Source of the DNA: Candidatus Poseidoniaceae archaeon
Lineage (GTDB): Archaea > Thermoplasmatota > Poseidoniia > Poseidoniales > Poseidoniaceae
Reading direction: 5' to 3'
NCBI GenBank assembly: GCA_013330925.1
Contig: DUHJ01000058.1
Coordinates: 1 to 12,305, forward strand
DNA length: 12,305 nt
Part shown: positions 6,985-12,305 of the stretch, in pieces
Layout of the letters: every line of letters starts with the position of its first letter
How positions within the stretch are numbered: the stretch's first letter is position 1
Notes under the pieces: generated by a model
What the model was told of the DNA's origin: nothing
The model's input: only the letters and a program-made list of their open reading frames with translations
Database searches by the model: none
Made by a program: the position numbers and the translations under genes

Positions 6985-7731
6985 ATGGCCGGTCCACGCC
7001 ACGTCCGTCCGGGTCCGATGGTCGAGGCATGGCTCATCGAAGCGATGGAACGCTACAACGAGGAGTCGTTGGAGCGCCGTGAAGCCTACGCTGCGCAAGT
7101 GCATCTTCCGGGTGCGGTCCTTCAGGACCTCGTGTGGTGGGCCTTGCAGGCCTTGCCGGACGAGATCTTGGTCGGCTTGGACGTGGACGGTTCGCAAGCC
7201 CACCAACCTGACGTCGAAGCGGCGTTCGCCGGGGAGGCGCATCGCGACGGCTTGTTCGCAGGCCAGGGCTTTGTCATCAGCGAGGCGGCCGTGGTCAACC
7301 GTGGCGACTCCTATTCCGTCCACCATCTTCCAGAAGATTGGACGGACGACCTCTTCCGCAGCGACCGTGGAAACCGCGGTGGCCGCTTCACACACTGGTT
7401 GCACACCCACCCGAACGCGCCCGCGGTCCCAAGTGGAGCCGACGCTGATGCAGCGCAGGAAACGCTTGGTGTGGACATGATCCTTGGTTTGCGCTTCTCA
7501 CCGGAGGGGCCGCTGCCTTGGTTCGACGACGTGGACGGGACCCGGCGCACGCTCGCTGCGCCAGAGCAACCGCGCCGATTTGGGCGGCGTGGCCCACCTG
7601 TGCTCGGCGTCGCTCCCAGCGGGCATCGCATCCACGAGATTCAGCTCATCGCCTTCCACCGCACGGGGTTGGGCGTGAACGTCGTCCTCGTGGACGACGA
7701 AGGATGGCCCTACGGCTGGTCGCAAGATTGA
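6985..7731 (+). CDS. JAMM/MPN-domain metalloprotease-like protein (JAB1/Mov34 family)
   Basis: 248 residues. The full JAMM zinc signature is present: H140-T-H142, then seven residues to S150, then xx-D153 (HTHPNAPAVPSGAD; bases 7402-7443). The upstream catalytic glutamate is probably E60 in ALPDEILVGLDVDG, matching the E..G..xG strand of this fold; E100 is a weaker alternative. JAMM enzymes cleave isopeptide bonds of ubiquitin and ubiquitin-like proteins, or C-terminal tails and cysteine adducts of sulphur-carrier proteins. The C-terminus ends in a beta-rich part (HEIQLIAFHRTGLGVNVVLVDDEGWPYGW) that completes the domain. Residues 1-45 are helical. The ATG at 6985 is used, with ATG 7018 possible; neither has a ribosome binding site. 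The gene is alone on its strand, divergent from the acidic gene, and ends 1 nt before the convergent DUF1499 gene. No ubiquitin-like, E1-like or sulphur-carrier gene is in the window. Confidence 0.82.
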   Translation: MAGPRHVRPGPMVEAWLIEAMERYNEESLERREAYAAQVHLPGAVLQDLVWWALQALPDEILVGLDVDGSQAHQPDVEAAFAGEAHRDGLFAGQGFVISEAAVVNRGDSYSVHHLPEDWTDDLFRSDRGNRGGRFTHWLHTHPNAPAVPSGADADAAQETLGVDMILGLRFSPEGPLPWFDDVDGTRRTLAAPEQPRRFGRRGPPVLGVAPSGHRIHEIQLIAFHRTGLGVNVVLVDDEGWPYGWSQD

Positions 7732-7732
7732 C

Positions 7733-8191
7733 TCACGCCACGGCGGCATAGAGGTCGTCCAAACGCTCTGGATTGACGCCCAGGTCCGACAGCCCAAGGC
7801 GAGACTCGGACTGCATCACGACCTCACCCGTGATGCGGTCAAGGGAGATGGTCACGTCGTCCACGAAGCCCCAGACCGGGGTCGCTGCCGCGTAATGACG
7901 GAAATCTGCGGTCTGGTGCAGCAAGGTCAGCCGTGAGGTGTTGGCGGCCCATGCGTCGACGGTGTCCCAAAACGCGTCCTCGGCACCGGCGGCCACGATG
8001 AGCGGAGACTGATCCATTCGGTGTGGGTCATCGATGGACAACCGGGCACAATTTGCGCTGTCGCTGGCGCACGCCACAGGATCGTCCACGTACACAGGGT
8101 GCGGCGAAAGGAGCGTGATGGTCACCCGGGTCGCGAGGAAAAGGACCACGAGCAAGACAAGGGTGGTCCGAACCCGGACGAGGAAGGTCAT
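7733..8191 (-). CDS. DUF1499 family membrane-anchored protein
   Basis: 152 residues. One hydrophobic N-terminal segment (about 8-29) after a short basic start could be a signal anchor. The soluble part shows the DUF1499 pattern: a Cys-containing N-terminal stretch (C41, C48), FWDTVDAWAANTS, and the conserved end GFVDDVTISLDRITGEVVMQSESRLGLSDLGVN (split here as GFVDDVTISL, then VMQSESRLGLSDLGVN). The family's function is unknown; it is common in bacterial membranes. The start is set by a perfect GGAGGTGA four nt upstream and an ATGA overlap with the oxidoreductase stop; a longer open frame to 8254 is thus rejected. It is the last gene of the - strand operon. The link to an oxidoreductase is unusual and its meaning is unknown. 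Confidence 0.85.
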   Translation of the reverse strand: MTFLVRVRTTLVLLVVLFLATRVTITLLSPHPVYVDDPVACASDSANCARLSIDDPHRMDQSPLIVAAGAEDAFWDTVDAWAANTSRLTLLHQTADFRHYAAATPVWGFVDDVTISLDRITGEVVMQSESRLGLSDLGVNPERLDDLYAAVA

Positions 8192-10242
8192 GCGTTCACC
8201 TCCGGTTGGCCGGCCGCGTCCCAACCGCGAAGGCGGTAGTACGCGCTCAAGCACGCCGCTTCGTCGTCATCGTCTCGGAAACTGACGCAGCCTTCCGCCA
8301 CGCCGCTGGGCAGCGGCTCCTTTCGAAGACGCCACGAGAGCAAGTCTTCCGCAGCCGCTTCGCGGCCAAGGGAACGCCAGTGTGCGACGTTCCAAGCACG
8401 CGCCAAGTCCCATTGGACACCGGCGCGTTGGCAAAGGTCGGACCACGTTGCTTCATCGCCGGTGATCGCCGTCCACGCTTCCGCGAGCATCGCGTCAGGG
8501 CTTGCGCCCTTGGCGAAGGCGCAAAGGATGAGGGAGTCACGGACCACGATGGCGTTCTGGCTCTCGATGAGTTCGGGAACGAGGTCCAAGGCGCTGTCGC
8601 GGGGCAGCCCCGTCGGCGCTTTGTAGCCGGCCCGCATGTGGGATGCGCCGACGTTCGCGGTCATGTAGGCAAGGGCGTTTCCGCGCTTCCCTCGTGGGTC
8701 CCATGCAGGCAGATCCAAGCCCTTGCAATGGGCCGTGCATCGGGTGGCAGGGTGCCCAGTCAACGATTCAACCACCTCAGCGAAGGCGACGGCACCGCCA
8801 TGAAGGGCGCCAAACAAGGAGCCGTCGCCCGGTGTCGCTGCGCACAACGCGGCCAGCGCGAGGGGTGGGAGTGCTGCATCGCCGAAGCGCCACGTCACGG
8901 CATCGCCCTCGGCATAGGGGCCTAAGGCGAAGGGAGCGACAAAGGTCGTGCCCCATGCCTCGGGAAGCCAGCCACGCTCCGCCAACTCACAGACGAGGCT
9001 GAGGGCAGCGCCGGAGGAAATGGTGTCCAGGCCCAAGCGGTTGCAGGCGTCGTTCCCGTCCATCACGTCGAGGCTTGAGGTCAGGCCAAGGTTGCTGCCC
9101 ATCATGGCCAAGGTCTCGTATTCGGGCCGCTCGACGCGGTTGAGGTGAACCGGGCGACCGCGCGTGCGCACGCCGTCGACGGTCGGCCGGTCGGCGGCCT
9201 CGCACGCGATGGGACAAGGGGCACAACATCCAGACTGCTTGGCATCCGGGTGCGCGTCGTGCCAATGCTCCCCGGAGAGCCGGTGTGCGTCGAGGGCAAC
9301 GGGCCCTTCCACGCTCATGCCCGGCACGGGGGCTGAGGTTGGGGGAGCCGCCGCGACCGCGACCGCCGAGGAGGCCAACGGGGGCACCACGCCGTCGGCT
9401 GCGGTATAATTCGCCGTGGGCATGCGATCGTTTGCGGACGCATAGAGGGGACCTCGGCTTGTTCCGAAGGCGTAGAAGGGGTCCCCAGCGCGGCGCTTCA
9501 GGCCCATCTCCTTGCGCTGGACGTTCACCGCTGCGGCCAAGGCCTCAGGGTCGTGGATTCGCGCAAGGTCACGTGCTTCGGTGGACGCACTCACGGTGAT
9601 GGCTTTCAGGCGCTTGAACCCGAACTGCGCACCGGTGCCGCCTCGCCCTGCGGCGCGGCGGCCTGCGGTAATGGGAGAGGCGAAACGGACGCCGGCTTCG
9701 CCGCCGGAACCGATGGAGAAGCATTCCCCAAGGCCATCGAGGGCCTGTTCACAGGCCCACGTCGTGGCGCCTTTGAGTTCAGGGCAGGGCACCAACCGAG
9801 CTTCAAGGTCGGCGATTTCGAGGCGGACCAAGGCGTCGCTGGCGCCGGTCACGAAGAGGCCATCCCAGCCCGCTTCACGCAGGCGATGGCCCAGATTTCC
9901 CCCAACGTAGGTGTCGATGTAGACGTCGGTGAGGGGCGAGCGCGAGACGACCACGGCACGTCCAGCCGAGCCCACCTTCGTGCCTTGGAAGGGGCCGGTG
10001 AAGACCAACAGAGGGGTCGAAGGGTGACGGGCCACGTCCGACCCTCCCGTGACGGGATGGACGAGATCGTAGGCCGCAGGTTCGGTCGTGTCCCATTCGA
10101 CCAAGACGCGGGTGGCCAGGCCCTTTCCGCCCATGCCCTCAAGGCACCACGCAAGGGGAAGCGTGCGGGTTTCGAGGGTGTTCGCGCTGAGGTCGACGTA
10201 CAGCACGCGCCCAGGGAAGCCTTCGAAGCGCCACCCGTCCAT
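8188..10242 (-). CDS. aor: Aldehyde:ferredoxin oxidoreductase family protein (tungsto/molybdopterin, 4Fe-4S)
   Basis: 684 residues, longer than the about 605 of Pyrococcus AOR. Family marks run the full length: GMGGKGLATRVL (37-48), FTGPFQGTKVGSAGR (81-95), YVGGNLGHRLREAGWDGLFVTG, GTGAQFGFKRLKAITV (202-217), PEYETLAMMGSNLGL (373-387) and HCKGLDLPAWDPRG (505-518). The 4Fe-4S ligands are C340, C343 and C347 (CxxCxxxC) plus C574 in RDSLILCAF. The family oxidises aldehydes to acids with ferredoxin, using a bis-pterin tungsten or molybdenum centre in the cytoplasm; it is usually oxygen-sensitive. Residues about 287-310 form an Ala/Val/Pro-rich insertion where relatives have a short loop. It sits 9 nt downstream of phosphoglycerate mutase and overlaps DUF1499 by ATGA. 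The substrate cannot be assigned: AOR, FOR, WOR and GAPOR share this fold. Confidence 0.93.
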   Translation of the reverse strand: MDGWRFEGFPGRVLYVDLSANTLETRTLPLAWCLEGMGGKGLATRVLVEWDTTEPAAYDLVHPVTGGSDVARHPSTPLLVFTGPFQGTKVGSAGRAVVVSRSPLTDVYIDTYVGGNLGHRLREAGWDGLFVTGASDALVRLEIADLEARLVPCPELKGATTWACEQALDGLGECFSIGSGGEAGVRFASPITAGRRAAGRGGTGAQFGFKRLKAITVSASTEARDLARIHDPEALAAAVNVQRKEMGLKRRAGDPFYAFGTSRGPLYASANDRMPTANYTAADGVVPPLASSAVAVAAAPPTSAPVPGMSVEGPVALDAHRLSGEHWHDAHPDAKQSGCCAPCPIACEAADRPTVDGVRTRGRPVHLNRVERPEYETLAMMGSNLGLTSSLDVMDGNDACNRLGLDTISSGAALSLVCELAERGWLPEAWGTTFVAPFALGPYAEGDAVTWRFGDAALPPLALAALCAATPGDGSLFGALHGGAVAFAEVVESLTGHPATRCTAHCKGLDLPAWDPRGKRGNALAYMTANVGASHMRAGYKAPTGLPRDSALDLVPELIESQNAIVVRDSLILCAFAKGASPDAMLAEAWTAITGDEATWSDLCQRAGVQWDLARAWNVAHWRSLGREAAAEDLLSWRLRKEPLPSGVAEGCVSFRDDDDEAACLSAYYRLRGWDAAGQPEVNA
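8196..8203 (-). promoter_or_regulatory. Ribosome binding site of the DUF1499 gene
   Basis: GGAGGTGA on the - strand, four nt before the ATG at 8191 and inside the end of the oxidoreductase gene. It decides the DUF1499 start over the longer in-frame option. Confidence 0.8.
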
Positions 10243-10246
10243 TTGC

Positions 10247-10253
10247 TCACCTC
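10247..10253 (-). promoter_or_regulatory. Ribosome binding site of the oxidoreductase gene
   Basis: GAGGTGA on the - strand lies four nt before the ATG at 10242 and shares bases with the TGA stop of the phosphoglycerate mutase gene. This ties translation of the two genes together. Confidence 0.75.
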
Positions 10254-10974
10254 ACAGTTCGACGCGCCGCCAGCCGTCGTTCTCTCGGGCGTAGACGCGG
10301 GGCACGCCGGTTGGAATTTCCAGGGAGAGCACGTCCTCGCGGGACAAGCCTTCGACGGCCATCACCATGCTCCGTAGGGAGTTGCCATGAGCGGCAACGA
10401 AGAGGTTGCGACCTGCTTCGAGGGCGGGCAGCAAGGTCGATTCGAGGTAGGGCAGCGTTCGGGCGGCACACAATTCCAGGGATTCGCCCTCGGGCGGTGG
10501 GACGTCGTAGGAGCGGCGCCAAAGGTGGACCTGCTCGTCACCGTACTGCTCGCGGGTGGCCTGCTTGTCCAAGCCCTGGAGGTCACCGTACATGCGTTCG
10601 TTGAGTTGCCACGCCACGTGCACGGGAAGGACGTCGGTGCGACCCGCTTCCCCGCGGATGGTCGCCCACTCGGCCATGCGGCGTTCATTCTCGCCGAGGC
10701 CCTCCAGACCGCCTTCAGGGACGGGGTGCTGCACCACAGGGATGCGCCCACCGTCGTGTTGGGCCAGGGCCAGCATGGCGGTCATCTGCGCGCGAACGAG
10801 GGTGGACACGTGGACTTCGTCGATCGGCAGGTGGGCGATCTGCTTCCCGCCTTCGATGGCCTCCTCGATGCCGACGTTGGTGAGGGGGACGTCGACCCAG
10901 CCGGTGAAGCGGTTGGCCGCGTTCCACATCGACTGGCCATGACGCATGAGGATGAGCAGGGCCATGGGACTCAT
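10252..10974 (-). CDS. gpmA: 2,3-bisphosphoglycerate-dependent phosphoglycerate mutase (histidine phosphatase fold)
   Basis: 240 residues from the ATG at 10974. It interconverts 3- and 2-phosphoglycerate through a phosphohistidine intermediate. Catalytic residues are all present: R11-H12-G13 (LMRHGQSMWN, then NRFTGWVDVPLT), R61 in STLVRAQMT, E126 in LNERMYGDLQG, H196 in AAHGNSLRS. Between R61 and E126 there are about 65 residues where E. coli GpmA has about 27; the extra helical segment includes ENERRMAEWATIRGEAG. From memory a similar insert occurs in chlamydial and cyanobacterial-type enzymes. WRRSYDVPPPEGESL is also a family signature. The start at 10974 places RHG as in E. coli; in-frame ATGs at 10998 and 10965 are alternatives. 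It lies between a membrane protein gene and the oxidoreductase in one apparent operon. Presence of the cofactor-dependent type, not the iPGM usual in archaea, suggests transfer. Confidence 0.93.
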   Translation of the reverse strand: MSPMALLILMRHGQSMWNAANRFTGWVDVPLTNVGIEEAIEGGKQIAHLPIDEVHVSTLVRAQMTAMLALAQHDGGRIPVVQHPVPEGGLEGLGENERRMAEWATIRGEAGRTDVLPVHVAWQLNERMYGDLQGLDKQATREQYGDEQVHLWRRSYDVPPPEGESLELCAARTLPYLESTLLPALEAGRNLFVAAHGNSLRSMVMAVEGLSREDVLSLEIPTGVPRVYARENDGWRRVEL

Positions 10975-11014
10975 GTGGACCATCGCGCGGTCGGCCATGA
11001 GGCTTCCCACGACA

Positions 11015-11809
11015 TCAGCTTCCGAAGGCCATCGGCAGGAGGGCGAGGAGGGCCAAAGGAAGCAAACCCATGGCAAAATCGCGGGCGATGATCATGAAAC
11101 TGGTCCAGATGTTTCGTCGAATGATGACTTCCACGCTGGCTTCGATGTGGGCATCGAGCCGCTCTGAGAGATGCGCTGCACCCCGACGTGCCGCTTCTTC
11201 TGCGGCACTCCAAGCCACCGCAGCAGCCAAGCCCTGAGGGGTGAATTTCCTTGAGAGAAGGGCAATGCCCCCGGCCTTCTTTGCAATGCTCCAGACCTTT
11301 CCTCGCGTGTTCTGTTCCTCTTCGCCCTCGGGGTCTTCGTCTTCTCGCGCGAAGCGGCGTAGCAAGCGCCGAGCGCCCAACCCAACGTCGGCCACCTTCC
11401 GCAACCGGTCCACGTCTTGCTTGATGACCGCCAACAACATGCGGCGTGTGCGACCGATGCGCATGAGATCGAGCACCAACCACACCAGCGTGAGGAACAT
11501 GAGGACGGTCCCCCCGAGAAGGCTCACGTCCTCCCAAGTCTGCCATCCAATTGGGTCGGCCAATTGACGGTAAAGCAGCACGATGATTGGGGGGGCAAGC
11601 AACGCCAACGTCTCGTTGAAAATAAGGAGACGAAGGCCTCGGACGGGCAAGTCCCGCAACTGTTTCAACGCCCATCCGGCATGCGGCGCGACCTTGGCCA
11701 CCGCTTGACGCGCCGGCCGAACAAGAAGCAACAGTCGAAACAACAAGGGCAACCAAATGATGACCAGCACATACGCGTCCCAAGGCCCCTCCGGTGGGAG
11801 AGATGGCAT
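11015..11809 (-). CDS. Multi-pass membrane protein of unknown function
   Basis: 264 residues from the ATG at 11809 (GTG at 11827 would add six). No family recognised. Hydrophobic segments lie near 12-30, 62-80, 97-116 and 236-261. Between the third and fourth is a long charged cytoplasmic-type region (117-235) with a basic stretch (RIGRTRR, LRKVADVGLGARRLLRRF), a short acidic patch (EDEDPEGEEEQ, 156-166) and an Ala-rich amphipathic helix (AAAVAWSAAEEAARRGAAHL). This pattern suggests a four-TM protein with a large internal helical domain. It is first in the - strand unit, 40 nt before the mutase start used here. Divergent from the cupin gene. It could be a transport, regulatory or structural membrane factor; nothing decides. 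Confidence 0.7.
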   Translation of the reverse strand: MPSLPPEGPWDAYVLVIIWLPLLFRLLLLVRPARQAVAKVAPHAGWALKQLRDLPVRGLRLLIFNETLALLAPPIIVLLYRQLADPIGWQTWEDVSLLGGTVLMFLTLVWLVLDLMRIGRTRRMLLAVIKQDVDRLRKVADVGLGARRLLRRFAREDEDPEGEEEQNTRGKVWSIAKKAGGIALLSRKFTPQGLAAAVAWSAAEEAARRGAAHLSERLDAHIEASVEVIIRRNIWTSFMIIARDFAMGLLPLALLALLPMAFGS

Positions 11810-11827
11810 CGAAATGGGTGTGGCCAC

Positions 11828-11903
11828 GACCCACCATCGGTAGGACGGTCATCAAGCACGCGGTAAGCGAAGGGCTGATGGCGGGACTCTCCATGGAACA
11901 GGC
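11828..11903. promoter_or_regulatory. Divergent intergenic region, presumed promoters
   Basis: This gap separates the divergent membrane-protein and cupin genes and should contain promoters for both. No clear TATA-like element, dyad or ribosome binding site is visible, so the assignment is positional. Confidence 0.3.
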
Positions 11904-12266
11904 ATGGTCTTCACCCATCCAATGGCAGACTGGCTCGGCTTCTCCATCGACCGCGACTGGCTGGAAGCCAACGTCCGCTGGAAAGACTTCGGAACCGGCG
12001 TCCGACTTGGCAAGCTCAAGCGAGAAGACGCCACGTCCCTGGTGCTCTACGACGCCGACAGCGAAGTCACCGTGGACGCGTTCATGCCCCACAGCCATCC
12101 TGGCGGCGAGTGCTACCTCGTCCTCGAAGGCGAAGTGTGGGACGAGGACGGCACTTACCCTGCAGGCTCCATCGTCTGGATGGACCGGGAGACCACGCAC
12201 ACCCCGAAAACCCGGGGCAAAACGCTGATCCTCGTGCTCTGGCCAGAGGGCGTCAAAGCGGCGTGA
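11904..12266 (+). CDS. ChrR-like single-domain cupin
   Basis: 120 residues. The metal-binding cupin motif 1 is H63-x-H65 with E69 (MPHSHPGGECYLVLEGEVWDEDG), and motif 2 supplies H99 in YPAGSIVWMDRETTHTP. This is the pattern of the cupin domain of anti-sigma factor ChrR and of small stand-alone relatives, with a Zn, Mn or Fe site. Unlike ChrR, no N-terminal anti-sigma domain is present, so a direct sigma-factor role is not supported. Possible roles are metal-dependent dioxygenase, oxidative-stress protein or small-molecule binder. ATG 11904 is used, and an internal ATG at 11922 would remove only six residues. Nothing resembling a strong ribosome binding site precedes it. Confidence 0.88.
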   Translation: MVFTHPMADWLGFSIDRDWLEANVRWKDFGTGVRLGKLKREDATSLVLYDADSEVTVDAFMPHSHPGGECYLVLEGEVWDEDGTYPAGSIVWMDRETTHTPKTRGKTLILVLWPEGVKAA

Positions 12267-12305
12267 CGTCTGTTTCGAGGGCAAACAGGCCCTGCTCCAG
12301 TCGTC
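12253..12305 (-). CDS. Possible C-terminal tail of a convergent gene, truncated by the window edge
   Basis: On the - strand, a frame open from the window edge to TGA at 12253-12255 reads RLEQGLFALETDVTPL. It has a plausible protein composition and G/C-rich third positions like its neighbours, and its overlap of 14 nt with the cupin end resembles the 25-nt convergent overlap at 5338-5362. Seventeen codons are too few to be sure; the stretch may be non-coding. Confidence 0.35.
   Translation of the reverse strand, partial: RLEQGLFALETDVTPL
12268..12290. repeat. Inverted repeat just after the cupin stop
   Basis: CTGTTT (12270-12275) pairs with AAACAG (12283-12288) around a 7-nt loop, and a G-U and a G-C pair can extend the stem at its base. 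It begins 2 nt after the cupin stop, where a transcript-end hairpin would sit. No T run follows within the visible bases. If the tail of a convergent gene is real, this symmetry may be chance within coding sequence. Confidence 0.35.

Noticed and set aside
6938..7480. + strand frame starting at ATG 6938, before the JAMM start
   Set aside because: It is in a different phase from the JAMM motif and becomes Arg/Thr/Ser-rich; no evidence for a frameshift joining it to the JAMM frame.
8192..8254. Longer N-terminus for the DUF1499 protein
   Set aside because: The added residues would lie in the oxidoreductase gene and precede a perfect ribosome binding site that points to ATG 8191.
8206..8925. + strand frame within the oxidoreductase gene
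   Set aside because: Antisense of a strongly conserved AOR region; no recognisable motif.
9404..9414. AT-rich TATA-like patch (gtataattcgc)
   Set aside because: It lies deep inside the oxidoreductase coding region with no gene start suitably placed downstream.
11904..12266. Anti-sigma factor ChrR
   Set aside because: Only the cupin domain is present; the N-terminal zinc anti-sigma domain is missing and no sigma factor gene is adjacent.
10971..12284. Long - strand open frame (437 codons) overlapping the membrane protein and cupin genes
   Set aside because: Its translation is low-complexity in places and rich in Arg/Ser/Gly/His, with no domain; the alternative frames give a clean four-TM protein and a cupin with full metal ligands.

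Overview
This window is GC-rich, gene-dense DNA with thirteen genes supported along most of their length and a possible fourteenth at the right edge. No rRNA, tRNA, insertion sequence, CRISPR array or phage gene is visible, and no gap between genes exceeds about 105 bases. Genes are packed with 4-8 nt start/stop overlaps, strong GGAGGTGA-type ribosome binding sites inside operons, and little or no leader sequence at operon heads. The content (tungsten/molybdenum aldehyde:ferredoxin oxidoreductase, free-standing JAMM metalloprotease, secreted-type S15 peptidase, very acidic protein with an aromatic tail) suggests a planktonic euryarchaeon such as Marine Group II/III (Poseidoniia). This is inference: no ribosomal or informational gene is present, and a GC-rich bacterium is not excluded.

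Left block, + strand (1-5362): the 3' part of an S15/CocE-type peptidase with an intact Ser-Asp-His triad; a receiver-only response regulator 2 nt downstream; a 104-nt gap with a GNRA-loop hairpin; then a tightly coupled trio of a multi-pass GT-C glycosyltransferase-like protein, a nucleotidyltransferase-fold protein and a class I SAM methyltransferase. The trio overlaps by 8 and 4 nt and looks like a module that builds or decorates a membrane-linked glycan or lipid.

Middle block: on the - strand, an acidic protein with a tryptophan-rich C-terminus (6210-6920) is translationally coupled (GTGA) to an NAD-binding extended SDR (5338-6213). The SDR lacks the catalytic lysine of YxxxK and overlaps the methyltransferase tail-to-tail by 25 nt. 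Divergent from the acidic gene is a + strand JAMM-domain protein (6985-7731) with a complete HTHx7SxxD metal site.

Right block, - strand (11809 down to 7733): a four-TM membrane protein, a cofactor-dependent phosphoglycerate mutase, an aldehyde:ferredoxin oxidoreductase family protein and a DUF1499 membrane-anchored protein form an apparent operon. The mutase and oxidoreductase are 9 nt apart and the ribosome binding site of the second overlaps the stop of the first. This raises the testable idea that the oxidoreductase feeds 3-phosphoglycerate to the mutase, as GAPOR does in archaeal glycolysis. A divergent ChrR-like cupin (11904-12266) and a possible converging gene tail close the window.

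The items most worth following are the oxidoreductase-mutase pair, the stand-alone JAMM protease, the glycosyltransferase/nucleotidyltransferase/methyltransferase module, and the SDR with a replaced catalytic lysine.
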